A stretch of 64,000 nucleotides of DNA from Collinsella sp. TM09-10AT (GTDB lineage: Bacteria; Actinomycetota; Coriobacteriia; Coriobacteriales; Coriobacteriaceae). Shown here piece by piece: positions 46,001-53,476 of this stretch; the stretch's first letter is position 1; each line of letters begins with the position of its first letter. The notes under the pieces are model-generated. The model was not told the origin of the DNA. It was given only the letters and a program-made list of their open reading frames with translations, and did no database searches. The position numbers were made by a program, and so were the translations under genes. The stretch spans positions 37,213 to 101,212 of the forward strand of contig NZ_QSOP01000006.1 of NCBI RefSeq assembly GCF_003436275.1, given 5' to 3'.

Positions 46001-46218
46001 AGTCGTTCCATGTCGATTGTGGCGCGCTCGAGATGCCCTATGCCAAGACCGATGCCTACGCCGCGCTCGAGGCGAGCCGCCGAGCCCTCACCATCGCCGG
46101 CGTGGACGGCACGCGTCTGGCTTGCGCTCGTACCGAGGACGACCTGCCCCACAATGTCAACCCGACGAACATTGCCACGGTATCCGAGGTCGTGACCGAG
46201 GTTATCCGCCGTTCGTAG
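43042..46218 (+). CDS. M28-peptidase-like membrane protein split by a ~660-residue disordered insert
   Basis: 1,058 aa from ATG 43042 (MANTQNYINHLLQNTGITPA), with GGAG upstream. Residues 1-240 have four hydrophobic helices and the first part of an M28 fold (VVVVAHYDSP; H138, D140). Residues ~245-905 are a low-complexity acidic stretch (Ala, Glu, Pro, Asp) with an internal repeat EATTSFE-QQ and a basic patch KSRKRGLGGLFGRKKK. Residues ~910-1058 complete the M28 fold (HDIWFVATGASDCDGAGMKA, FFINLESVGAG, DLPHN). The bridging-Asp position reads VCNKSS and the Glu-Glu pair reads DCDG, so the usual two-zinc site is incomplete. The enzyme may be inactive or altered. Confidence 0.75.
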   Translation: MANTQNYINHLLQNTGITPACSEEERLAAEDIAQIFRNHGFDPEVQEFNAPAPSRLAFAVTGILAFAGALLMGIGGGIGLVGTLLAIVGAVLYVLERAGHPVVSRLGKTGVSQNVIAYHKASGPLASPRNRPVVVVAHYDSPRAELLAREPYASYRALIAKLLPVATVAPAAVAILRILPLPGALKVLLWIVAILASLVALANAANIISNRFVLPYTSGAVCNKSSVAAMLGVMDNVAPFQGENEFPDDVPFDTYFGEQKRRAEEMARAAAEYAAAQQQNDYGNTIEYEEPTYAEDEFGQPIAPDAQAEPEQGEAFDEQIEGFEGASADETLIGAIVPEDQNQAVQAEELNDEVPAAEPAEEPVAAEPEPKLYRNAAGNIRFGSDAIRALGMLPESCTLDYEEGEEPTFEPEPAPVVTVDDESAAVTAAVAESEAVSAIDPAAGLDILAPAAPAQDVADESDDDYVEQPRRVSYESDTDFSAEIPAATPHADIASAFSSIGASASNFFKGALAKGKKFVDDFEEKRAAAREAAEQEAIAQQQAAEAARELAAQEFEQNEAMQSVPVDAAEATTSFESQQPASADVVEATTSFEAQQHVNSTMSFDAAQFDSTITFEKQGTAIAESLPVSDEQGDAADDDEPIDAAEIQDAAEDEPVEANSDEEQYAAAEQDDSTEVEQEEVPAVSEAPETDESRPYSTQIFTMPTPSGSGATVADVAPTQDETVDSLMAQISSQASPRPQMNVPDPALAPSPAPSSSPLASVPDPSLPSMKQANVASRTSLFDLPDPSAQVNDPFATAQGPEPTSAPVAPPRPVASGAQPIETISAPAPAAPKSRKRGLGGLFGRKKKNEQDSMSDWLGVEDDYDAKKSGRGIGSWDNFEDDNDGWKGGATSSDGASSEDMLSAVASMGDDELLGHDIWFVATGASDCDGAGMKAFLASHRDKLRGVFFINLESVGAGRLSVVTVEGEQQLLKGDRRIMNLVSKVCKSFHVDCGALEMPYAKTDAYAALEASRRALTIAGVDGTRLACARTEDDLPHNVNPTNIATVSEVVTEVIRRS

Positions 46219-46239
46219 ACGGAGCTCTAAGGAGTCAAC

Positions 46240-46458
46240 GTGTTTTCGTATATTAAGCGCCATTGGCCTGTCTACGTGATTTTGACCTTGATTGCCATTG
46301 CGTTAGGGTTTGGAGCTGCCTACATCGTGGGCGCGAAGGGCTCGACCCCCGCCTCCGCAATCAGCGAAGAGGTGGAGCAAGAACAGAGTACGGGTGCCGA
46401 TGGGATTCCTGAGTCCGAGCAAGCAATCGTTGATGGTGGATCTTCGTCTGCAGAGTAG
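46240..46458 (+). CDS. Small single-pass membrane protein
   Basis: 72 aa from GTG 46240, with AAGGAG five bases upstream. One transmembrane helix (VYVILTLIAIALGFGAAYIV) and an acidic Ser/Glu-rich tail. No family recognised. It is 21 bp after the M28-like gene and before a shared terminator, so the two are likely cotranscribed. Confidence 0.7.
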   Translation: MFSYIKRHWPVYVILTLIAIALGFGAAYIVGAKGSTPASAISEEVEQEQSTGADGIPESEQAIVDGGSSSAE

Positions 46459-46480
46459 ATGCGGCGATTTAAATGATTGA

Positions 46481-46518
46481 AAGCGGGCGAGCCGGGGGAC
46501 TGGCTCGCCCGCTTTTTC
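46481..46518. terminator. Bidirectional terminator
   Basis: Thirteen-base perfect stem AAGCGGGCGAGCC/GGCTCGCCCGCTT with T runs on the plus side and A/T on the other. It lies between the rightward small gene and the end of the leftward adhesin gene. Confidence 0.9.
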
Positions 46519-46524
46519 ATCGCG

Positions 46525-49500
46525 CTAGCGCTTCTTTGGGATTGACCTAAGGCGAGCGAACCATAGGGCTGCGGCACCCGAGGTCAGGAGCGCGGTGATG
46601 CAAGCGGCGATGGGAGCTGATCCTGTTGCCGGTAGGTCCTGCGGTAGGGTACAGCGTTGAATGACACGGTCCTCGTCATGTGACTCAAGTTTATCGCCGC
46701 CGCCGTTGCGGCAAAGATCGACGCGTGTGCTGTTGGTGAGTGCAGTTTGGGGTGTGTAAGCCGACGTTGCCTGCATGTGCACGACTGCGCCCCGAGCATC
46801 TGTGCCAAGGATTGCTTTGGCATCGTCAAGGTCGTCGTGCTCATCTTTGAGATCATCGCGGGTCCAAGAATCCATATCGCTTCGAGTCGTAAAGTCGGCG
46901 GCTACCGCACCGTATTCAATGCGAATGCCCGTTACGACGGTATTGGATGCAAGGTCGAGTTCTTTCGCCTCGAGTGTGGCGGATTCCGTGGTCGAGACAT
47001 CCGCCTTCCAGAGGTGCCAGCCGTCGTAATCGACGAGGCGGCAATCTTCACCCAGACTCTCTTTTACTTCGTCGGACTCAAGCCAAGGATTTTCGTGCCC
47101 ATCGTCAAGCGTCGCGTTTGCCGGCTCATCGACGTCTGTCGAGTCCAACGGCGTCGTGCGATACCACACGTTGCACAGACCGTTGAGGTCGCCGATGGCG
47201 ACGGGGGTTTCGATTGAGACGAATCTCGCCGTGCCGTCTTTGGCGCACTCAAGATCATCGGTAATCGTAAACTCATCAACCCAAGTAGCGGAATCGTTTC
47301 GAGCATCGATGGTATAGGAGAAAAGCCCATCCGTATTGGTTTGCATCGCGGCGCGGTTTTTTCCATCGCCGTTAGCCAACAGACCCTTCCCGATAGGTTG
47401 GACAAGTTCCTGACGCTTGTCGACCTGTCCTTTGATCTCGATGGGCGCATCCTTCATCGCGACGGATTGGACTTCTCCCGTACCCTTTATTTCAAACGTT
47501 ATCTCCTCGGCAAGGTCATAGGTCCGCGGAGACATCGTTTCGCGCAACGAGTAGGTGCCGGGTGCAAGATGTTCGATGCGGTGCGGCTTGTCGGATGAGG
47601 TCCAGGAGTCTATTTCGGTTTTATCGGGACCATATAAGGCGAGCTGTGCGCCTTTCACTTCCTGCTCTCCGCTTGCATCGACCTTGGAGATATCAACCTT
47701 GGTGTAATCGTCGGATACGTTAAGCCGTGCTTCCACAACGGGTGTTTTCTGGTCGGCATAGGTTAGGTCGACGATATGATGCGTCCGGTCGAGCAAGAAG
47801 CCGGTCGGCGCTTGAGTCTCGACAACCTCGTAGCGTGCGGTGCCAGATCCCAGCGGGAGGTCGTCCGCGCGTGCTTCTCCAGTTTCATCCGTCGTGACGG
47901 TAGCGACAGCCTCGCCGTCGAGCGCGGCAATGCTACCGTCGGGGCGCACGATATCACCTGAGGCACGGATCTCAAAGATGGCGCCCGCGAGGCTGCTGCC
48001 GTCTACGGCATCGGTTTTAACGATCCTGATGTTTCCGGTCGCGGCGTGGTTATAATACGAGACGATTGCAACGGGCGTTAGGTTTATATCGGCGGGTATG
48101 TTTACCTCGATCTCTCCGCCGACAAGATAGGGCTCTTTGGCCGAGGTTTCGCGTACATAATAGGTGCCCGGCACGAGCGATTCGGGCAGTGTGACGGTCC
48201 CGGCCGCGTCAGTCGTAAAGGTGTCCATTACGTTATATGCTGGATACCAGCATGTTTGTGAGACAGGTTTGTGATTGCTGTCGAGGAGTTGGAAGGTGAA
48301 TCCGGCTAGGGCAACAGAGGCGCCTGTTTGGGCATCGCGTTTTACAATCTGGAGATGCGTCGACAGAGCGTGGTTGTCCACGATATATTGAAGCTCGGCG
48401 CCGTCGGAAATCTGATTGGCCTCGACGGTCCATTCCCCCGCACGTTTAAAACCCTCGGGGACGGTTTCCGGAACCTCACGAACCGTGTAGCCGGCGCGGT
48501 CGTACGGGATGGCTCCGTGGACACCGGCGGGTCGCTTGCCTGCGCCGAACCATGCTTCGGGCTGATCTTTGGTGGAGGCAAAACCATAGATGTTTGTGGT
48601 CAGTGTGCCAACAACCTGCTGAGAGCTGTTGCTGACAACCTCAAAGACAACACCTCCCGCCGGCTGCTCCAGGCCGGATTGATTGCTATTGCCGTAGTCC
48701 TTGAATTTGGAAATCTCAAGGTCAAACGCAATGGGGATATCGGAAACGCGCGATTCGATCTCGACCACGCCTGAATCGCCGAGCTGGTCGGCTCTAACGG
48801 TATAGGACCAGCTATCGTTGGATGGCAGGTAGCCCTCGGGGGCTTTTGATTCATAGATGGTAAAGGTTCCTAGGGGGACATCGCTGAGGGTGGCTCGACC
48901 GCTTTCGTCGGTCGTGAGGATTTGCGCCCATCCAGGGGTTGATTGCGACACACACGTGAACTCTGCTCCCGCGAGTGAAGATCCCACCTGGGGGCCGGCA
49001 TTCGTCGCGGCATCGAGTTTTACGATACACAGGTTGATGGTGCCGGGCTGTTCTTCAATGGCGACCTGTCCACCGTCATTCCCCGTGGTAAAGGCGATGC
49101 GATCACGACGGGGGACATAGCCGGCCGGCGCCTTCGTTTCAACTAGGTAGTATGCCGTATTGGGCAGAAGTGTTGCCTGTGCTCGACCGTTGCCGTCCAT
49201 CTGGATGGTGCCGACACGTGCGTCGCTGGCGTTCTCAAAAACATCGAATGTTGCCCCGTCAAACTGATAGGTATTGTTTCCGCTGGTAATAACGGTGTTC
49301 GCAGACTGCTTTTGGAAGGAAACAGAGACCGCCGGCAGTACATAGAGCATATCTTGACGTCTGCTGCCGCCCGATACGGTTCCTAGATAGCGCCGCGCGC
49401 GGTGCGGAGCGGCTTTGATGCTTCCTGATTTTGCGCTGTCGTGGAGCCACCGCGCAGCCGCCACGACTTCATTGTCGGCGGTAAAGCGCCCGCTCTTGGT

Positions 49501-49956
49501 TTTGCCCTGAGCGGTCGTGTAGGAGTAGGTGCCGTCGACATGGGTGGTGCCGTTGAGCATCCATACGGCAAGCTGGGTGGCGGCGCGGGCGCGATCGGGT
49601 GAAAGATGGTAACCGCCAAACGACGTGGCGGTAGGATATCCGTGACAAACGATTGCTGCGAATTCGTCGTCGAGCCACACCCAGCCTTGATCAAAGTTGA
49701 GCCATGGGCCGCCCGGCTTGGTGGGGCCGGGACGCTCCTGGTTCATGCAGTAGGCAATCGAGGCGTCTTGAGCTTCATACTTGCCGATAAAGAAGGGCCC
49801 ACAATCATCGCTGATAGTGCGGAAGCCGAGCTGGTCGTAGCCATCGACGGCAAATGCGGCTCCCGGTGCCAGGCAGCCGAAAAGCAGGAAGAGGAGCAGG
49901 AGCAGCGGACCTGTTGCGATTGCGCTGTGGACAGAGTGCGTGGGTGCGTTGGACAT
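46525..49956 (-). CDS. LPXTG surface adhesin with N-terminal thioester domain and Cna-B/SpaA repeats
   Basis: 1,143 aa. Signal peptide (hydrophobic 16-36, ending AAFA). A thioester domain follows: Cys70 (AYCMNQ) and Gln128 (ATQLAVW) fit the Cys-Gln pair that forms an internal thioester and bonds covalently to host ligands. Then come about six Cna-B/SpaA-like beta domains, each opening with an L-x-I-x-K-x-D type strand (LCIVKLDAAT, LEISKFKDY, LQIVKRDAQT, IRIVKTDAVD, VDISKVDASG). A ~270-residue region leads to the sorting signal LPATG (1108-1112), a hydrophobic segment and a basic tail. It would be anchored to the wall by a sortase, which is not in this window. AAGGAG precedes the ATG. Confidence 0.92.
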   Translation of the reverse strand: MSNAPTHSVHSAIATGPLLLLLFLLFGCLAPGAAFAVDGYDQLGFRTISDDCGPFFIGKYEAQDASIAYCMNQERPGPTKPGGPWLNFDQGWVWLDDEFAAIVCHGYPTATSFGGYHLSPDRARAATQLAVWMLNGTTHVDGTYSYTTAQGKTKSGRFTADNEVVAAARWLHDSAKSGSIKAAPHRARRYLGTVSGGSRRQDMLYVLPAVSVSFQKQSANTVITSGNNTYQFDGATFDVFENASDARVGTIQMDGNGRAQATLLPNTAYYLVETKAPAGYVPRRDRIAFTTGNDGGQVAIEEQPGTINLCIVKLDAATNAGPQVGSSLAGAEFTCVSQSTPGWAQILTTDESGRATLSDVPLGTFTIYESKAPEGYLPSNDSWSYTVRADQLGDSGVVEIESRVSDIPIAFDLEISKFKDYGNSNQSGLEQPAGGVVFEVVSNSSQQVVGTLTTNIYGFASTKDQPEAWFGAGKRPAGVHGAIPYDRAGYTVREVPETVPEGFKRAGEWTVEANQISDGAELQYIVDNHALSTHLQIVKRDAQTGASVALAGFTFQLLDSNHKPVSQTCWYPAYNVMDTFTTDAAGTVTLPESLVPGTYYVRETSAKEPYLVGGEIEVNIPADINLTPVAIVSYYNHAATGNIRIVKTDAVDGSSLAGAIFEIRASGDIVRPDGSIAALDGEAVATVTTDETGEARADDLPLGSGTARYEVVETQAPTGFLLDRTHHIVDLTYADQKTPVVEARLNVSDDYTKVDISKVDASGEQEVKGAQLALYGPDKTEIDSWTSSDKPHRIEHLAPGTYSLRETMSPRTYDLAEEITFEIKGTGEVQSVAMKDAPIEIKGQVDKRQELVQPIGKGLLANGDGKNRAAMQTNTDGLFSYTIDARNDSATWVDEFTITDDLECAKDGTARFVSIETPVAIGDLNGLCNVWYRTTPLDSTDVDEPANATLDDGHENPWLESDEVKESLGEDCRLVDYDGWHLWKADVSTTESATLEAKELDLASNTVVTGIRIEYGAVAADFTTRSDMDSWTRDDLKDEHDDLDDAKAILGTDARGAVVHMQATSAYTPQTALTNSTRVDLCRNGGGDKLESHDEDRVIQRCTLPQDLPATGSAPIAACITALLTSGAAALWFARLRSIPKKR

Positions 49957-50210
49957 GGCTGCTCCTTATCCCTCGTGCGCCGCATGGGGAGGTTGCGGCG
50001 CGTAGGATGAGGCTACCCCCGAGGTTCATGCGGGTAAGTACCGGAGCCTGACCAAAAGCTTGCCCAATTCCTGACAAATAGAGCTCAAATACAACAATCA
50101 AGCAAAAGCGCAGGTAGAAGATAAGGAGAAAAGGAGGTCAAAGGTCCTCGTCTCCACAATTGATGCGATTTTCAAACGAATCTCCACAGCTAAAACAAGT
50201 ATCGCCACCC

Positions 50211-50240
50211 TTGTATCGAACAAGACAACCGCGTTATACT
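50211..50240 (+). promoter_or_regulatory. tRNA-Gly promoter
   Basis: TTGTAT, 18-bp spacer, TATACT, ending 13 bp before the mature tRNA. The 254 bp between the adhesin start and this promoter holds no gene. Confidence 0.65.
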
Positions 50241-50253
50241 AGCCAACACACAA

Positions 50254-50328
50254 GCGGGCATCGCCAAGTGGTAAGGCATCAGCTTCCCAAGCTGACACTC
50301 GCGGGTTCGAGTCCCGTTGCCCGCTCCA
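50254..50328 (+). tRNA. tRNA-Gly (anticodon CCC)
   Basis: 75-nt tRNA with encoded CCA. Acceptor GCGGGCA/TGCCCGC, anticodon CCC (50286-50288) in loop TTCCCAA. Its last 18 bases are repeated five more times downstream. Confidence 0.97.
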
Positions 50329-50340
50329 GTAAAAAGCACA

Positions 50341-50372
50341 AGCACGGCGCCATCACGGTGCCGTGCTTTTTT
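50341..50372 (+). terminator. Terminator after tRNA-Gly
   Basis: Stem AGCACGGCGCC/GGTGCCGTGCT (one G-U) and a run of six T. Confidence 0.9.
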
Positions 50373-50383
50373 CAATAAAGTGC

Positions 50384-51048
50384 CGGGACTCGAACCCGCC
50401 AGGGTGCGAGCGTTAAATAAACGCGAAGCGTTTATAGCGAGCAGGCAAGGTCGCCGATAGGCGACCGCAGCCGGTGCGGATTTGCGAAGCAAATACGCGG
50501 ATGTCCCGTTGCCCGCTCCACCGAGCACGGGAGACAGCCGGGAGCGTCAGATTCAACCCGTTTTGCCCGCGCGTGTGCGTAGGGCCAAGTTTTTCCGCCT
50601 GAAGCCGGTGCGGATTTGCGAAGCAAATACGCGGATGTCCCGTTGCCCGCTCCACCGAGCACGGGAGACAGCCGGGGGCGTCAGATTCAACCCGTTTTGC
50701 CCGCGCATGGGTGTAGGTCCGGGTGGGCCGCCGCAGCCGGTGCGGATTTGCGAAGCAAATACGCGGATGTCCCGTTGCCCGCTCCACCGAGCACGGGAGA
50801 CAGCCGGGGGCGTCAGATTCAACCCGTTTTGCCCGCGCATGGGTGTAGGTCCGGGTGTGTCGCCGCAGCCGGTGCGGATTTGCGAAGCAAATACGCGGAC
50901 GTCCCGTTGCCCGCTCCATCAGCCAAGGGGGATGCTGGGACACTCGGTTCGATCCGGTCTCCTTCGACGGCTTTGAGGACCGGGGCATGCTGACCACAGC
51001 CGGCGTGCGTCCGCGACGCGGACGCACGGACGTCCCGTTGCCCGCTCC
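50384..51048. repeat. tRNA-Gly-linked tandem array with copies of the tRNA 3' end
   Basis: Starts with a 16-bp inverted copy of the T-arm (50384-50399) and two hairpins: 50417-50435 (8-bp arms, loop GAA) and 50449-50466 (7-bp arms, loop GATA). Then come five direct copies of the tRNA 3' end GTCCCGTTGCCCGCTCCA at 50503-50520, 50637-50654, 50769-50786, 50901-50918 and 51032-51048 (last one ends T for A), a period of 131-134 bp. Each of the first four is preceded by ATTTGC-GAA-GCAAAT; the fifth by an 11-bp hairpin with loop GAC (51004-51028). Units 3 and 4 are nearly identical; unit 5 has diverged. No credible gene lies in it. Confidence 0.9.
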
Positions 51049-51151
51049 TGCTTCAAAATGTTAGGTTCATGCCTGCTGCCCATACTTGCACCTGCGCACG
51101 GTACAATGGTTGGGTTACGACCAACGTGCCAATAACCAAAAAGGAGCCGCT

Positions 51152-52498
51152 ATGATCGATCGCTATACCCGCCCGGAGATGGGACACATCTTCTCCCTCG
51201 AGAACAAGTACGCCATTTGGCAGGAGATCGAGGTCCTGGCCTGCGAGGCCCAGGCGGAGCTCGGCAAGATCGGCATTTCTAAAGACGAATCCCAGTGGAT
51301 CCGCGACCATGCCAACTTTGAGAAGGCGAAGGTCGATGAGATCGAGGAGGTCACGCGCCACGATGTCATCGCCTTCCTGACCAACATGAAGGAATATATC
51401 GACGCCGATGTTCCCGAGGGCGAGCCCAAGCCTAGTCGCTGGGTTCACTACGGTATGACCAGCTCCGACCTGGGTGATACTGCTCTGTGCTATCAGCTTA
51501 CTCAGGCGTGTGACCTGATTATCGAGGACGTCAAGAAGCTCGGCGTGATCTGCAAGCGCCGCGCCTTCGAGGAGCGCAATACGCTCTGCGCCGGACGCAC
51601 CCATGGCATCCATGCTGAGCCGATGACCTTCGGCATGAAGTTTGGCTCTTGGGCATGGGAACTCAAGCGCGACCTTGATCGTCTTGAGGATGCTCGCAAG
51701 AACGTTGCCTTCGGTGCCATCTCCGGTGCCGTCGGCACCTACAGCTCCATCGAGCCGTTCGTCGAGGAGTACGTCTGTGAGCACCTGGGTCTGGTTCACG
51801 ACCCGCTGTCCACGCAGGTCATCAGCCGCGATCACCACGCCTATCTTGCCGGCGTGCTTGCCACTACAGCGGCCACCTGCGAGCGCATCGCGACCGAGGT
51901 CCGCAACCTGCAGAAGACCGATACACTCGAGGCCGAGGAGCCCTTCCGCAAGGGCCAAAAGGGCAGCTCCGCCATGCCGCACAAGCGCAACCCCATCACC
52001 ATGGAGAAGGTCTGCGGTCTGTCGCGCGTCGTGAAGTCCAACGCCCAGGTCGCCTTCGACAACGTCGCCCTGTGGCACGAGCGCGACATTTCGCACTCTT
52101 CCGCCGAGCGTGTCGCCCAGGCCGATAGCTTCATCGCGCTTGACCATATGTTCCAGTGCCTCATTCGCGTTATCGACGGCCTGCAGCTGTATCCGGCCCG
52201 CATGATGGCCAATCTCAACAAGACCCGCGGCCTCATCTTCTCCTCCAAGGTCCTGCTTGCCCTCGTCGATACGGGTATCACCCGCGAGGATGCGTACGCC
52301 ATTGTGCAGGAGAACGCCATGGCAACCTGGCACGAGGTGCAGGATTGTGTCTCTGGCCCCACCTTTAAGGAGCGTCTCGAGGCCGATCCGCGCTGCACCG
52401 TCAGCCAGGAGAAGCTCGACGAGATTTTTGATCCGTGGGACTTCCTCACCCGCATCGATACGGTCTTCGATCGCCTGGAGCAGCTGAGCTTCGAGTAG
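51152..52498 (+). CDS. purB: Adenylosuccinate lyase
   Basis: 448 aa from ATG 51152 (MIDRYTRPEMGHIFSLENKY), with AAGGAG 5 nt upstream. It splits SAICAR to AICAR and adenylosuccinate to AMP. The fumarase-superfamily signature GSSAMPHKRNPI, the Thr/Ser-Asp motif HYGMTSSDLGDTAL and GRTHGIHAEPMTFG are intact. Length fits the Gram-positive type. It is monocistronic: an array of tRNA-end repeats lies upstream and its own terminator downstream. A TACAAT 10 element lies about 45 bp before the start. Confidence 0.97.
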   Translation: MIDRYTRPEMGHIFSLENKYAIWQEIEVLACEAQAELGKIGISKDESQWIRDHANFEKAKVDEIEEVTRHDVIAFLTNMKEYIDADVPEGEPKPSRWVHYGMTSSDLGDTALCYQLTQACDLIIEDVKKLGVICKRRAFEERNTLCAGRTHGIHAEPMTFGMKFGSWAWELKRDLDRLEDARKNVAFGAISGAVGTYSSIEPFVEEYVCEHLGLVHDPLSTQVISRDHHAYLAGVLATTAATCERIATEVRNLQKTDTLEAEEPFRKGQKGSSAMPHKRNPITMEKVCGLSRVVKSNAQVAFDNVALWHERDISHSSAERVAQADSFIALDHMFQCLIRVIDGLQLYPARMMANLNKTRGLIFSSKVLLALVDTGITREDAYAIVQENAMATWHEVQDCVSGPTFKERLEADPRCTVSQEKLDEIFDPWDFLTRIDTVFDRLEQLSFE

Positions 52499-52540
52499 GG
52501 TTAACCTAATTCGACCGCTTGCGGATGCATTTCAACCTTT

Positions 52541-52575
52541 GGCGCCTTGCCCGTCTTGGGCGAGGCGCTTTTTTT
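52541..52575 (+). terminator. purB terminator
   Basis: Eleven-base stem GCGCCTTGCCC/GGGCGAGGCGC with one G-U, loop GTCTT, then seven T. Confidence 0.9.
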
Positions 52576-52639
52576 ACTGTCGCATATGCGCCCGGGTAAT
52601 AAAATGAACTCCGACTGCTGTTTCGATGAAAGGGGGCAC

Positions 52640-53476
52640 GTGCCCAGACGCATCAAGCGGGCCACCATCGTCTCGTTTACGCTCATACTCCTTGTTGCCG
52701 TCTTTGCGGGCGCCCTGACGTATACCGTTCGAAGCAGTTCTTCCTCCTCGAATGAAGCCGATAGAGATCTCCCGGTGCTCAAAATCGGCGTTACGGATAA
52801 CGACCCCTATGTGTATGTCGATACCACGGGCGATTACGCCGGTATCGATATCGACATCGCCCGCGAGGCCTGCAAGCGTGCGGGGCTCAAGCCACAGTTT
52901 GTCGATATTGACTGGAACGATCGCGACCGGCTGCTCAAAAACGGTGATATCGATTGCCTGTGGTGTGACTATTCTCCCTGTTATCGCGAGGATAAGTATT
53001 ACTGGACCGAGCCGTATCTAACCGTGACGGTCTCGGTTGCCGCCAAGAAAACGAGTGGCATCAAGTCCTTGGCACATCTCGATGGAAGTAAGACCATTGC
53101 GGTGATTGCGGGTTCGGTGAGTGAACGCCGATTGCTTGCGGGGGATCTGGGGGTCTCGTCGGACGTTCAAATCAAATCATATGGCTCTGCCGAACTCTGC
53201 AAAGCCGCTCTAGTCAAAGGGTACGTTGACTGCTGGATGGCGGATGTCCAGTCGCTTGACCGACTCGTTGCTCAGTATCCCGGCGTTTACCGTGTGTTTG
53301 CCGACAATGTTATGACGGTTGACCTGGGCGTCGCGTTTGATGACAGCTATGAAGGATCGGTCGTAAAGGATCTCAATACCGCGCTGTTCGACATGGATCG
53401 AGATGGCACGATTGACCGTATTGTGGGCAATTACAAGACAGGAGCGACGACGGGCGGGCAAGGAGGAAATTCATGA
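52640..53476 (+). CDS. Membrane-anchored solute-binding protein, family 3
   Basis: 278 aa from GTG 52640 (VPRRIKRATIVSF), with AAGGGGG close upstream; an ATG at 52604 lacks a ribosome site. An N-terminal uncleaved-looking helix (IVSFTLILLVAVFAGALTYT) is followed by a Ser-rich linker and a bilobed SBP_bac_3 domain: LKIGVTDNDPYVYVDTTGDY, GIDIDIAREACKRAG, DGDIDCLWCDYSPC region, and GVAFDDSYEGSVVKDLN. There is no lipobox. It should sit outside the membrane and bind a small polar ligand such as an amino acid. No ABC permease is present; instead the GGDEF gene overlaps its end by four bases, which suggests it feeds ligand status to that protein. Confidence 0.85.
   Translation: MPRRIKRATIVSFTLILLVAVFAGALTYTVRSSSSSSNEADRDLPVLKIGVTDNDPYVYVDTTGDYAGIDIDIAREACKRAGLKPQFVDIDWNDRDRLLKNGDIDCLWCDYSPCYREDKYYWTEPYLTVTVSVAAKKTSGIKSLAHLDGSKTIAVIAGSVSERRLLAGDLGVSSDVQIKSYGSAELCKAALVKGYVDCWMADVQSLDRLVAQYPGVYRVFADNVMTVDLGVAFDDSYEGSVVKDLNTALFDMDRDGTIDRIVGNYKTGATTGGQGGNS

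Noticed and set aside
50413-51027. Open frames across the tRNA-Gly array (for example 204 aa minus strand)
   Set aside because: They translate the repeat unit itself, in several frames, with no ribosome site; an effect of repetition.
50503-51048. Repeated segments as extra tRNA-Gly genes or a CRISPR array
   Set aside because: Only the last 18 bases of the tRNA recur, with no acceptor 5' strand, D-arm or anticodon; units are about 132 bp with conserved, not variable, interiors and no cas genes.
51053-52333. 426-aa minus-strand open frame opposite purB
   Set aside because: Shadow of purB with low-complexity composition.
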